From Strongyloides papillosus (lineage: Eukaryota; Nematoda; Chromadorea; Rhabditida; Strongyloididae): a stretch of DNA of 64,000 nucleotides. Every line of letters begins with the position of its first letter. Position 1 is the stretch's first letter. The translations under genes and the position numbers were made by a program. This document shows positions 1 through 13,235 of the stretch, in pieces. The stretch spans positions 310,001 to 374,000 of the forward strand of contig SRSI01000009.1 of assembly GCA_005656395.1 (NCBI GenBank). The letters run 5' to 3'. A model generated the notes under the pieces. That model ran no database searches and was not told the DNA's origin. It saw only the letters and a program-made list of their open reading frames with translations.

Positions 1-615
1 ACATTGTCTTTTTTCTAGCACTATATTTTGATAAAAATTCATTGGTCATATCGATGCTGTACTGAGATACTCTTAACTTACAGACACTGTTTATTTTAGA
101 TAACTTTTAATTTCATTACAATTTAATGAAAAAATAATCGTAAAAAATTTGTATGATTAAGTTAACTTTCAAGACATTAAATCTTTTAAACAAACGTCAC
201 TTTATTTCTTATCTAAAATTCTTGAACGATCATAGTTTAAATTTCATCACACTTACCATCTCTTTTATTTATCATAAATTTTATTATCCAACAAAATGTT
301 TAAAAACATCATAAGTTTTTTATTTAAAATATACAATATGGTATGCCTAACATTTTATTATAATTTATATTTGTTGCACTTAATTATTTTTAATTTTTTA
401 ACATATTAAAACAAGTTTTCTCAAAACGATATGACAAGACTTTTTGAGATACCTCCTTCCAACTAGCTATTAAAAACTTGAAAAAATTGCGAAACGTTTT
501 AAAAAAATAAAGTTGTTAATTAAATTACTCTAATAATTGCAATTTAAATATTATTTTGTTAATAACATTTTTATATAAAAAATATTAAAACGTTAATAGG
601 GTTCATTTAGGTTTC
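1..615. other. Intergenic DNA upstream of the insulin-degrading enzyme gene
   Basis: AT-rich sequence with no convincing ORF. Its last bases (601-610) form a TTTAG acceptor only five bases before the IDE start codon, so this is probably the spliced-leader acceptor of that gene. No RNA gene or repeat was seen. Confidence 0.5.
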
Positions 616-3600
616 ATGCTGCAAAAATTTGGATTATTATCAAGTGTTAAGCGATTAAATTTTGGGAAAACCATAAAGGAAGGTCTATTCCACAAAAGGT
701 AATATTTTTTTTTGGATGCCTTTTTCATTGTTAATATTTTGCTCCAAATATCCGTTTGTTATGACTAACATTTACAATTCAAATTACTTGTAATTCATTT
801 ATATATGATTGAAAAGAAGCTTATTAATAGTATTTATTGTTGTTTTTTTTAAATTTGTTATTCATAATTTTTTTTGTTTTAAGGAGGATTGTATCTATTT
901 TTACGACACAACGCATGATGTTATCTTCTATTCCAAATAGTGCAGAGAAACCACTAATTGTTAAAAGATATGAAAACATTACAAAAAGTGAAGGTGATAA
1001 GCGCGAGGTAAGTTTTTTTCTCTTTGAATTTTTTCAGAAAAACATTTTTAGTATCGCGGTCTAGAATTTGCCAATAAAATAAAAGTTCTTCTTGTCCATG
1101 ACCCAGAATGCGATAAAGCTGCTGCTGCATTAGATGTCAATGTTGGTTATCTTATGGATCCCAGAGAATATCCTGGAATAGCCCATTTCTGTGAACATAT
1201 GCTCTTTTTAGGAACAGAAAAATACCCTGTTGAAAATGATTACTCAAAATTTATCAGTTCACATGGAGGTGTTTGTAATGCTTATACAGATACTGATCAT
1301 ACAAATTACCACTTTGAAGTTGCTCCATCTAATTTAGATGGTGCTTTAGATAGATTTTCACAATTTTTCCTATCTCCTTTATTTACTCCCAGTGCTACTG
1401 AGCGTGAAGTTAATGCTGTTGATTCTGAGCATAGAAATAATCTTAAGACAGATAGTTGGAGGTTCATTCAAATTGAACGTTCATTATCTAAACCCGGTGG
1501 AGATTATACGAGATTTGGTACTGGTAATAAAGTTACTTTGTTAGATAAAGCTCTTGAGAATGGTGTATCTTTACGTGATGAATTATTGAAATTCCATGAA
1601 AAATACTATAGTTCAAATCTTATGACATTTTGTGTTGTTGGTAAAGATACTTTAGATGAACTAGAACAGATGGTTCTTGAGAAAGATTTTGGTAAAATCG
1701 TTAATAAAAATGTTCCCAGTAAAACATGGAAAATAAATGAATTTTATGGCAAAGCAGAAACTGGAATTAAGTTGGAAATTGTTCCAGTAAAAGATATTCA
1801 GAGAATGAAACTAAAATTCCCACAAAACGATTTTTCTTCGGATTACAAACATTTACCAAATGATTATATTTCACATTTACTTGGCCATGAAAGTAAAGGT
1901 TCAATTCTACAAGAACTCCGCCAGAGAGGTTGGGCAACTAGTTTAACTGCCGGTCCAAGAAGTATATCAAAAGGAACAGAAATGTTCTGTGTTGATATAA
2001 CATTAACAAACGATGGTTTAAAACATACCGATGAAATTCTAAAACTATTCTTCAATTATATAGGTGTCCTAAAAAAAGAAGGACCACAAGAATGGATCTA
2101 TGATGAAAATGAAAAGATATCTAGAACAAGATTCCGTTTTAAGGACCGTGAATCACCAATGTCCTATGCAACAAATCTTTCATTAAAACTCCAATCTGTT
2201 CCAATGGAAGATATATTGACGGCAAAGTGGTTATCAGAAAGTTTTGAACCACATAAAATAAAACAGGTACTTGCAGGAATGACACCAGAAAATATGATAT
2301 ATTCAATAGTTGCTCAAAATTTTGCTGGTAAACCAAATATTGAGAAAGAAGTCATCTATGGTACAGAGTATACTAAAGAAAAATTGTCACCAGACTTTAT
2401 TGAGGAACTTAAGAAAGCTGAGAATAATCCACCAAAATTCTTACATTTACCAGAACCTAATAAGTATATTTCAACTAAATTTGATTTGGTTGAAAGAGAA
2501 ACTCCTGAAATAGAACATCCTAGAATTATTAAAGAAGATAAATTCAAACGTATATGGTTTAAACAGGATAATGAATTTAATCTTCCTAAATGTAATCTTG
2601 TCTTAAGTATTCATTCTCCAGTGGGTATTGCATCTCCAACAAATGTTATCTTATCTAATATTTATATGACCTCATTTGGAATAGACACAGCTGCTGATTT
2701 GTATGCTTCAGAGTTGGCTGGTTACACAACCAAACACAGTGTCCAAAACTTTGGTTTCTTTACCCAATTTAAAGGATATAGTGAAAAAATAGGTGTTGTA
2801 GCTAAGGATACAATTGAGAAATTGATAAATTACACTCCTAGTGAGAAGAACTTTAATGTTGTGCATGAATCAACTATACGTTCTCTTAAAAATTTCTATC
2901 AAAATCAACCATATGCATTAGCAATGCATTACACATCTCACTTATTAAATACCAGTAATTGGTCTAAAAAGCAATTACTATCGGTTGCAGAAACTGTTAC
3001 ATTTAACGATGTGTTGGAATTTATACCATTATTTTGGAAAGGTTATTGTTTAGAATTCTTTTACCATGGAAATATTACAGAGAAAGAATGTCATGATATT
3101 TCTGAGTCAATATCTAACATTATTGCCAATAAATATCCTAAAAGTCGTCCTTTATTTGCAAATGAGATTGTTACTACAAAGGAATATAAATTGCCAGAAC
3201 ATCGAGAGGTTGTTTATCGTCATTTTCAAGATACTCATGAAAACAATGGAATGCATATCGTTTTCCAATGTGGTAATTTAGATATCTCATCTTCTGTTAA
3301 ATCAAGTGTCGTTGCACAAATGCTTGAGGAACCTTGTTATAATGAATTAAGGACCCAAAAACAGTTAGGTTATATTGTTCACCTAGGAAAAAGAACTGCA
3401 AATGGTTCTTATGGTATGCATATTATTATTCAAGGAGATAAAGATTTTGATGTTATGAAAGATTCTGCAGAAGAATTTTTGGCTAATTTTAGACAGAAAC
3501 TCGAAACTATGTCTAAAGAAGAATTCGATAAATATGTTACAGCACAAATCGTTAAAATATCCGAAAAACCGAAAACTATGTATCAGCGGGGATTAAAATA

Positions 3601-3910
3601 CTATGAAGTCATTTGTGATGGTACATATCATTTTGATCGTTCTAAAGATATGGTATCTGAATTGCGCAATATAACAAAAGAAGATATTATCAAATATTGG
3701 GATGAGACTATTGCCAAAGATGCATCTAAAAGAAAGAAATTAATAACAATCGTCTATAAAAAAGGAACATCAAAGGATTCAATTGATACTCAATCAAATG
3801 ACGGAAATGTCATTGAAATAAAATCAGCTGAATCATTTAAGTCATCAAGCGATTTGTATGGAAGTCCTCAACCAGTTATAGATATCCCCCCATTAGGTTT
3901 GCCTTACTAA
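616..3910 (+). CDS. ide: Insulin-degrading enzyme (insulysin), M16 zinc metallopeptidase, with mitochondrial leader exon
   Basis: Exons 616-698, 884-1007 and 1052-3910 join in frame to about 1021 residues; human IDE has 1019. The inverted zinc motif HFCEH lies near residues 114-118 and the third zinc ligand is the Glu in VNAVDSEH near residue 195, the same spacing as in human IDE. The C-terminal half carries the family motif RTQKQLGYIV. The family degrades insulin, amyloid-beta-like peptides and cleaved presequences inside a closed chamber. Exon 1 encodes MLQKFGLLSSVKRLNFGKT, rich in Lys/Arg and hydrophobic residues and lacking acidic ones, which looks like a mitochondrial leader. A second start (two ATGs at 915 and 918, residues 39-40) would give a cytosolic form, paralleling the Met1/Met42 arrangement of human IDE. 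The 44-base intron at 1008-1051 restores the EYRGLEFAN block. An AATAAA follows the stop closely. Confidence 0.95.
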
Positions 3911-5677
<1,767 letters not shown>

Positions 5678-6603
5678 ACGTCTTAATTCCATATACAGTG
5701 TGTTTCACTAAAAAGGACAGATTTTATTTAATTATATTTTGCATCTCTTCTAACATAATCTGTATTTGTTTTAAAATAATCGACGGCAATTTGGTATTTT
5801 ATTATGCGATTAAAATTTAAAAAAAATTATTTATTTTTAAGTGTTATTTTGTATACAATTTGATGAATGCTAATTGTAGTTTTACATATCTATTGAACCC
5901 TAGTTTTTGTCAGAGACAATTTAGTTAGAACTGGCTATAAATAAAATCTTGTCATGTTAAATTGTTAACTCATTTGTGATTCTTTTCGTTTTCAATCTAT
6001 TTAAAAAGAAAGAACGAATATTCAATTTATTGTTATCATGACATTTTTCTTTCTTTACTTTTTGCCTTTTCTTCCGTTTGTATATAGTAATAGGATGTAT
6101 AATCTCTAAAACGTTATTTAAAAAATTGGAAATACCTAGGTGCTTAGGTTATAACATGAGAAAATTTAATGTTCATAGAAAGCATTTTGCATGAAAGCAC
6201 ACTTCTTTGGTTGTTAGCCATTTTATGTTAGCTATTTTTTGCCTATTTGATACGGTAGAATATTCATATCCAATTATATGATTTTTCTTGGTCAAAAAAA
6301 TGTAGTGGAAATATACATAAAAATTTTAATAGTCTATTGTCAATTCAGCTGTTATTAAACATATATAAATATAAGGAAATTTTATGGTATTATTTAAATA
6401 ATTCTTTTTTATATCTTAAAAGTATAAAACTTTTAAAAACTATTTTAACTAAATGTTTATAACAAATTTTTTTAATTCTTAAATAAAAAGTAATTATATA
6501 AAAAATTATATGTGAAAGGAATGGTTATTGAAATATATTCTTTCAGAAGATAGAAGTATTATAATGATTTTTTAGTACATATATATAAAATATTAAACTT
6601 GTA
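5678..6603. other. Convergent intergenic region (3' ends of rho-1 and vha-15)
   Basis: AT-rich DNA between two tail-to-tail genes, presumably holding both 3' UTRs. No supported ORF, repeat or structured RNA seen. Confidence 0.4.
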
Positions 6604-8119
6604 TTAGTTAGCTACTAATTCTTTTCCTTTATCAGCATCTAATTGTTTTCCAAGGTACTCCCAATTATGTACCATAAGTTTCTGAATTGCAAGTAGTGCA
6701 TGGTAGCGAACATTTGGATCCTCGGCAGACAACAATTTCATAACTTTTCCTTTTCCGTCTTGGTTTTCAATTACTCTAAAATGAATATTTTAATTAAATT
6801 TTAATTAATTTCTTAATAAGTACATACGTTTTTCCTCTTGGATAATGTCTGACGTATTCACCAATATCATGTGCAGCAACACATTGTGTGAGTGGATCGC
6901 CTTCTTCTAATTTTGAGATAAGAAGTTTAACTAATTCGAAATTTTTTTCATTTAATCTTTGAGCATTTTCTTTCCAAAATTTGTCGGATTTATGTACTGG
7001 ACTCCATTGGAGTCTTCCTCCACGAAGTTCGGTGACGTACTCATCAAATGAACTTAAATCTTGAACACTAGCTTGGAGTTTTTGATTAAGGAATTCAATA
7101 TCCTCAACAATGTCTGTATCTTCGAGTTTTTTATTTTCTAATAATTCAAGAGTTTTCATGGTTTTACATTGTACCATTTGAAGAGCAGATTCACGAACGA
7201 TTTCTCTGTCTTCAATCTTTTCGATAATATTTCTGAAAGTTGCAAGAATAATTCTCATAACTTTTTCCTTGGTTGTTTCAGATAAAATTTCAACAAGAAG
7301 TGGAATAACACCAGCATGTTGGACAGCTTTGGCTAACCTTTCATTGAAAGTTAAACACCAAAAACAGAATATAATTTGATATTGCAATTGGAAATTAATC
7401 TTGTTATTTAAAACATGAGCTAAATCCATAATACCATTACCTTTAACAAATTCAAATCTATATTTGTCAACACGAAGCATCATTTGAAGACATCTCGTAG
7501 CTGTATTGATGTATTGGTTATCTTTATTTTTTAATTCCTCCTTAAGAAGACTGAAATAAACATTAAGGTCAGTCCCAGTCATTAAAACTCCACCATTGCA
7601 AGCAATTTTAGCAATAATAATTGCCATTTGGTTCTTAATAAATAAATCAGGGTTATTAAGAACTGGTAAAAAGTAGGAAAAAATAGTTTTATCGTGAATA
7701 CCATCACTTTTGAAAACCTCAGCACGTGTTTTGTCTTCGCTTAACAAATCATCAAGCATAACAAGTGAATACTTTACAAGTGGAACTTTGGAAATATTTG
7801 TAATAAGTGAAATAAATGTATTTGCAGTAGCCATTTGATTTTGCAAGATAAATTGTTGACGAGCTTCTCTTGAAGTACATTTTTCGTAATTCATAACGAA
7901 GTCGTAGTCTTCTTGTTTAATCATATCACTTCTTAAATAGGAACTCCAATTTGGCTTATCACGATTGCGTACCTCATTTGCCTGGATTTGGAGATGTGAT
8001 GTTGCACTTATCATATCAGGGGTAAATTGAGAAACAACATCTTCAGAAGTAGTCATTTTTTTTATTTCTGAAATGTGATTATTAAATACCTTATCTTTTG
8101 AATTACAACAACCCATCAT
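6604..8119 (-). CDS. vha-15: V-type proton ATPase subunit H (regulatory V1 subunit)
   Basis: Exon 1 runs 8119-6828 and exon 2 runs 6775-6604; the 52-base intron joins YPRGKT to VIENQDGKG and yields 487 residues (human subunit H has 483). The alpha-helical repeat body is recognisable throughout, and the C-terminal [13 protein letters not shown] block is characteristic of the family. Subunit H sits between the V1 and V0 sectors and controls coupling of ATP hydrolysis to proton pumping in endosomes, lysosomes and apical membranes. The N-terminus is odd: the second Met begins MGCCNSK, which fits a myristoylation plus palmitoylation signal. The first ATG has T at -3, while the second has A at -3 and G at +4, a stronger start context. 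A later Met (MTTSED, about residue 22) is another possible start. Confidence 0.95.
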
Positions 8120-8622
8120 TTAGAATAACGATAATAAATTAAAACCAATTAATGAAAACATAATGATAAAGAAATATAAAAATTCAATAAACAAATTTTC
8201 AAAAATATCTAATAAATATAACAGTAAAAAAATAAATGAGTATTTTTATTTCTATAGAATTATAACCTCAATAGTACACTTTAATTCTATAATACATTAG
8301 CGAAAGCCAATTCGATCATGTACATGACAAAGTTTCAGCCTAGACCAATAATCAAAATTCGCGAACGAAAGTCGTTATAGGAGTCAGTTGATAACACGGA
8401 GCAAGTTTAAAGATAAAATGATACTGCTGATGTTGGTATGTATATATCGACTTGCGTAAATAACTAGTAAACACGAGTATCCAACAAAATATGGACTTTC
8501 GTGTAAAGAGTATTATATTATTTAATATTTTTAAAATAAAATAAGAAAGATGACGGTAAAATAACACTTTATGAACTGCTGATCACAACAAAATAACAAA
8601 AACAATGTGTAATTCGTTTAAT
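8120..8622. other. Intergenic spacer between rpl-11 and vha-15
   Basis: Two minus-strand genes are separated by about 500 bases of AT-rich DNA, which would include the rpl-11 3' UTR and the vha-15 promoter. The gap is long for a nematode operon, so co-transcription is not supported. No ORF seen. Confidence 0.4.
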
Positions 8623-9307
8623 TTAACGTCTGCGGTATTGAGAACGAGTAACTTTTGGTTTTGGTGGAAGGATTATTCCATCATACTAAAAAAATAATAA
8701 TAATCATTAATAATAATGAGATAAAAAATATTACCTTTTGTTGGAACCATTTGACAGCCTCTTCTTTACTAAGTCTGTGTGCTTTACCAACACGAGCTGT
8801 ACAACGTTTCTTCTTGGCAACACGTTTTCCACCAGCACGATCGAGAACTACATAGAAGTTCATTCCGTAGATACCGATTGATGGATCGTATTTAAGTCCA
8901 AGATCGATATGCTCGGCAATTCCGAATCCGAAGTTTCCGGTATCAGAGAAGTTCTCACGGTAAAGTTCATATTCCTTAACTTTTAATCCACGTTCAATGA
9001 TTTCTTCTGCTTTTGGTCCACGGATTGTAGCATGAACAGCAATCTTTTCATTACGACGAATTCCGAATGAACGAATTGTGTAACGAGCTTTAGAAAGGAC
9101 TGGGATTTGTCCAGTAAGTTGCTCAACGACCTAATAAATAAGATTTACGCTTTTCAATAGATAAAATATTACCTTAGCGGCACGAGTAAGTCTATCACCA
9201 GATTCTCCAACACAAATATCAATACAGAGTTTGGCAATCTTAATATCCCTCATTGGATTTTTAGCCTTCTTTTCTCTGATTTCAGCAAGTTGTTCAGCCT
9301 TACCCAT
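8623..9307 (-). CDS. rpl-11: 60S ribosomal protein L11 (uL5)
   Basis: Exons 9307-9173, 9130-8735 and 8685-8623 give 197 residues. The protein contains [32 protein letters not shown] and [20 protein letters not shown], all hallmarks of eukaryotic L11. L11 binds 5S rRNA as part of the 5S RNP in the central protuberance of the large subunit. Compared with human L11 (178 residues) it has a longer basic C-terminus ending in SQYRRR, encoded by a separate 63-base exon. Both introns are short (42 and 49 bases) and fall between codons. A CTTTAG acceptor nine bases before the ATG (9317-9318, minus strand) is a likely spliced-leader site. Confidence 0.96.
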
Positions 9308-10484
9308 TGTTTTAACCTAAAGAGATATAAAAACTGTCAAATATGATTTTGTAAGAATAATGTAACCAAACGATAGTTTGAAAAAATATTTTATTGGTAA
9401 AAAAAATTTTGTGCATTGTATTTTTGCCTAAAAATTATAGCACAGTATGGGAAATAATTTTTCGGAGTTATACTAATTATTTTAAGATACATTAAAGCCC
9501 CAAATAAGAGATTTAGCATGTAGAAAATATAAATTTAAAAAAAGGGTCTCTTTTCCAGCACCGTACAGTTGGGAAACACATTTCGTTTTAAAACAAATAT
9601 GTGGGAAAAAGTCACCATATTTCCAGTAGAACATAAATATTTTTTACGAAAGGGGCATTGTCAATTAGTATTTTTAAGATTGAAATTTCAAGAAAATTAC
9701 TGTGGATTAATAATCTTAAGAAAATAAGTCCATCACTAAATTTACGTTCCTTTTTAAATCTTTTCTGTTACGCGGTTTTGAAGGATTATAGTTATGTCGT
9801 AATGTGATATATTTCATTTAGAAAATAAAGTGGGAAGATCTCAAATATAAAATTTTAAGTCAATTCAAAGGAATAAAATGCTATTTTAAAAATAACTAAT
9901 TCTTCAAAACAAATAAAGTAACATCATAACAATTTTAAATTTAAATTCAATTCAAAAATTCTGGTCTTTCTATCTGATTAAAGTTTTTAAGACTGTTCAT
10001 AAATATAGCCTTAAAATTAAAATGCATGGAAGACATTAAACTTGAAAATTTTTATTATTCAAATATTTTTTTTATAAAGAAGTATATTAATCGTAATTTG
10101 AAAAAGTTAGTTTGTTTTTAGAGTAAACGATTTGGTCATAAGATTGCCTTCGAGTCTGTCTTTGTTGATAACAACTAAATTATTTAGAAACCGATTAAAA
10201 TATTTTAGGTAAGCAGACTAATTATTATTCTTAGATAGAAAAAAATAAAAGTGGAGATGTGTTCCTTTGATAAAATTTGATTTTTTTACAAGTATTGAAA
10301 CAGAACATGATAGTTAGAATAATATTTTATTTAGTCTATACATAGGGTATTTTTGAATGTGATTCTCTTTTTTTTACAGTCGAGTTTAGGTCTTTATTTG
10401 TAGTATAATTATTTATTTTGTATAGTACATAATTTTTCATATAGATAAAACTAGGACCATACATACGTAATATTTATCTTGATA
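9308..10484. promoter_or_regulatory. Divergent intergenic region between rpl-11 and HMG-CoA lyase
   Basis: About 1.2 kb separates two divergently transcribed genes, so both promoters should lie here. The rpl-11 side begins with its probable spliced-leader acceptor. I saw no distinctive operator, repeat or ORF in the remainder. Confidence 0.4.
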
Positions 10485-11535
10485 ATGATTAAAAATTTAC
10501 TACATCAATCACATGCAAAACTTCTTACCACCAGGGTCGATGTAGGTTATATCAATTACGAATACGTAACATTTAATAATATTTAGAAATATTCAACTGG
10601 TTTTTTTAAAGTTGTCGAGGTTGGACCAAGAGATGGATTACAAAATGAAAAACAAATTATCCCAACAAATACGAAGGTAGAATTAATTAACAGACTTAGT
10701 AATACAGGACTTAAAGTAGTTGAGGCAACAAGTTATGTTTCACCAAAATGGGTGCCACAAATGGCAGATCATAATGAAGTAATTTCTTCAATTGAACACG
10801 TCAAAGGAGTTTCATATCCTGTTCTCGTACCAAATATGGCTGGATTGAATAATGCTTTAAAAAATAAAGATGTTAAAGAAATTGCTGTTTTTGGTGCTGC
10901 CTCAAATACTTTTTCAAAGTAAGTTATAATAAATTTACAACTAAATCTTGTATATTAGGAAAAATACAAATTGTACAATAGAAGAATCCCTCGTCAGATT
11001 GAAAGAGGTAACAAAAAGTGCTTTAGCTTCTGGATTAACTGTTAGAGGATATGTTTCATGTATCATTGGATGTCCATATGAAGGAAAAATAGACCCAAAG
11101 ATCGTTACAGATATAACAGAACAATTATTAGACGCCGGATGCTATGAAGTTTCACTTGGTGACACTATAGGTGTTGGAAGTGCTGGGTCAATGAATAGAC
11201 TTCTGAGTGAAGTACTAAAAGCAGTTCCTGCCTCCCGATTAGCTGTACACTGTCATGATACCTATGGTCAAGCTTTAACAAATGTCCTTGTAGCAATTGA
11301 AAAAGGGATCAGAACCGCAGATAGTTCTGTAGCTGGACTCGGTGGATGCCCTTATGCAAAGGGAGCAACCGGAAATTTAGCCTCTGAAGACTTAGTTTAC
11401 ATGCTTCATGATTTAGGTTTCAAAACTGGTATAGACATCGACAAATTAGTTGAGACAGGTAACTGGATTTGCCAAGAAATGAAAAGACAGAATGTTTCTA
11501 AAGCTTCAAATGCTTTGAAAGGAGTAAAAAACTAG
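10485..11535 (+). CDS. HMGCL: Hydroxymethylglutaryl-CoA lyase, mitochondrial
   Basis: Exons 10485-10541, 10587-10918 and 10959-11535 give about 321 residues (human 325). The enzyme cleaves HMG-CoA to acetyl-CoA and acetoacetate in leucine breakdown and ketone-body formation. Visible active-site blocks are VGPRDGLQNE with the catalytic Arg and metal-binding Asp, AVHCHDTYGQA with two metal-binding His, and AGLGGCPYAKGATGN with the catalytic Cys and metal-binding Asn. The first 19 residues, MIKNLLHQSHAKLLTTRVD, look like a mitochondrial leader. There is no C-terminal peroxisomal CKL; the protein ends in GVKN. The first donor could instead lie six bases earlier without changing frame. The stop codon abuts the stop codon of the opposite-strand gene with no bases between. 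Confidence 0.95.
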
Positions 11536-13047
11536 TCAAGTATTTTTTTCACCAACCAATATTTTCATATCTTTTGTCATCTCCGCCAATAAACATGTAG
11601 CAGTTTCTCTTTGTTCTCTTTCAAGTAGTAATTCATCGGTTAATAATTTAATATTTTCCTCAAGTTCACGGACTTTCATGCTTTTTTCGACTAGCATTTT
11701 CTGTACATTAGTTGCGTGTGGGATCTTTTTTAAATCTTGAATTTGCTTTTGAAGCTTGTCAATTGTATGTCTGTCTTTATCAAGCTGTTGTTCTCTAGCT
11801 GAAAGCAACAACTGTGATTTCATTGTACTAAGACTGTAACATCCCTCATCAACTTCTTTGTTTTGGTTTACAATGGCATTTTCTAAACTTTTATACTGAC
11901 TTTCGACTTCACGAAGTTTGTTTTTTAGACGCGAATTTTCATTTTTTAAACTTAAAGCTTCTTTCTGAACAACTTGAAGTGTATTCTGAAAAATATAAAA
12001 TAATTATCACTACTATTATCTAAATTTACAACTAATTCCATAAAAAAGTTATTCCCCTTTTAAGTATGGGTCACCATATTTCTTAAAAAATTTAAATTAT
12101 GGAATTTAAAACTTACAGATATTTCCTCAGAAGCCGTCTTCTTCTGTTGTAACAGCTTTTCTATAAAAGTAGACATTTTTTCAATTGCCTCTTCCTTGCG
12201 GTAAATTTCTTTTATTAATCTTTCACCACTCAAAGTCAGTTTCTTTATTTCTAATTCTTGTTCTTTAATTTTATCTTCAGCCGATATACGAACATTCTCC
12301 ATTTTAATAGTGCATTCATGCTTCGCTGCAATAATTTCATCTTTCAAACGATTTGCATGCGAACTATTCATTTGCCTTTGGTTAATTTCTTGTTTTTTAT
12401 ATTCCAATTTTAGCCGTTTGTTCTCGGCAATTTCTTTCTCAATGTCTTCTGTTAGTCTCGACATTTTCTCTTCAAGATATTTGGCATGCTCACGCAAATA
12501 TTCATTTTCTCGTATAATTTTAATCACTTTTCCTCCATTTTCTGTATTTACTTTTTTTAAATCACTATTTTCAATTCTTAATTCCATAATAGTAGTTGTT
12601 AGTTCTTCTATGTGTTCTGAATATAGTTTTTCCATACACTGTAATCTTTGATTGTCAACTTCACCACCTTCTTGTACTGCTTTAAGCAACTGTTCACATA
12701 TTTCTGTTAAAACTTTAACCTGTTGTTTAAGGTAAGGTCTATTTGCTTCTTCATCTTTTAAAGCATCTGATAGTGTTGTTTTATTTTTTAATTCTTCAAT
12801 AACACGTTCTCTTTCTTTCAACTATAAATATTATAACAATAAAAACATAATCAATATATACCTGTTTTTTAACGTTAACTAAGCGGCATTTAAGGTCCAA
12901 GATTTCATTTTTAGACAACGTACTCGACGAGGATTTCGATGATTGGAAATAATCTACCGCCTTAGAATTATGAAGGTGATTTGAATTTATTGATGATTTC
13001 GAAGTTGACGGTGTAGAAAAAGATGGGGTTGCCGGTGAATTAGACAT
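11536..13047 (-). CDS. Coiled-coil protein of unknown function
   Basis: Exons 13047-12862, 12821-12117 and 11985-11536 join in frame to 446 residues. The first 60 residues are Ser/Asn-rich and probably disordered. Almost all of the rest (about 60-440) is Glu/Lys/Leu-rich heptad sequence typical of a long parallel coiled coil, with a short break near the IPHATN segment. No catalytic or nucleotide-binding motif was seen. The architecture resembles centrosomal, golgin or kinetochore scaffold proteins, but I cannot name an orthologue. The gene starts 188 bases from the divergent gene at 13,236 and ends directly against HMG-CoA lyase. All introns are phase 0. Confidence 0.85.
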
Positions 13048-13235
13048 GAGGATATAAAGTATGCATTATCTTGATACTTAGTTTTATGCACATGTTCATA
13101 GATGCAAGGCATTTGAACTTTGCATAAATGTAATGATATTACCGCCAAGTAGAATTGGGATAGCGTCATCTCTATTGTAACTAAATTTAATTATATAGAG
13201 AAATTTCTTTCATATCTGTATAATATTATTTCACT
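13048..13235. promoter_or_regulatory. Short bidirectional promoter region
   Basis: Only 188 bases separate the start codons of two divergent genes (minus-strand coiled coil and plus-strand 291-residue protein). Any promoter elements and 5' leaders must be packed here, which suggests a shared bidirectional promoter. No specific motif was identified. Confidence 0.5.

Noticed and set aside
837..1064. A 75-residue frame starting at TTG upstream of IDE
   Set aside because: It reads through an intron acceptor; the spliced model with exons 616-698 and 884-1007 explains it.
8120..9307. Operon of rpl-11 and vha-15
   Set aside because: The 498-base spacing and apparently independent start regions do not fit the usual tight nematode operon.
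12310..12651. A Ser/Phe-rich 113-residue plus-strand frame
   Set aside because: It is the reverse complement of coiled-coil coding sequence, which commonly yields such frames.
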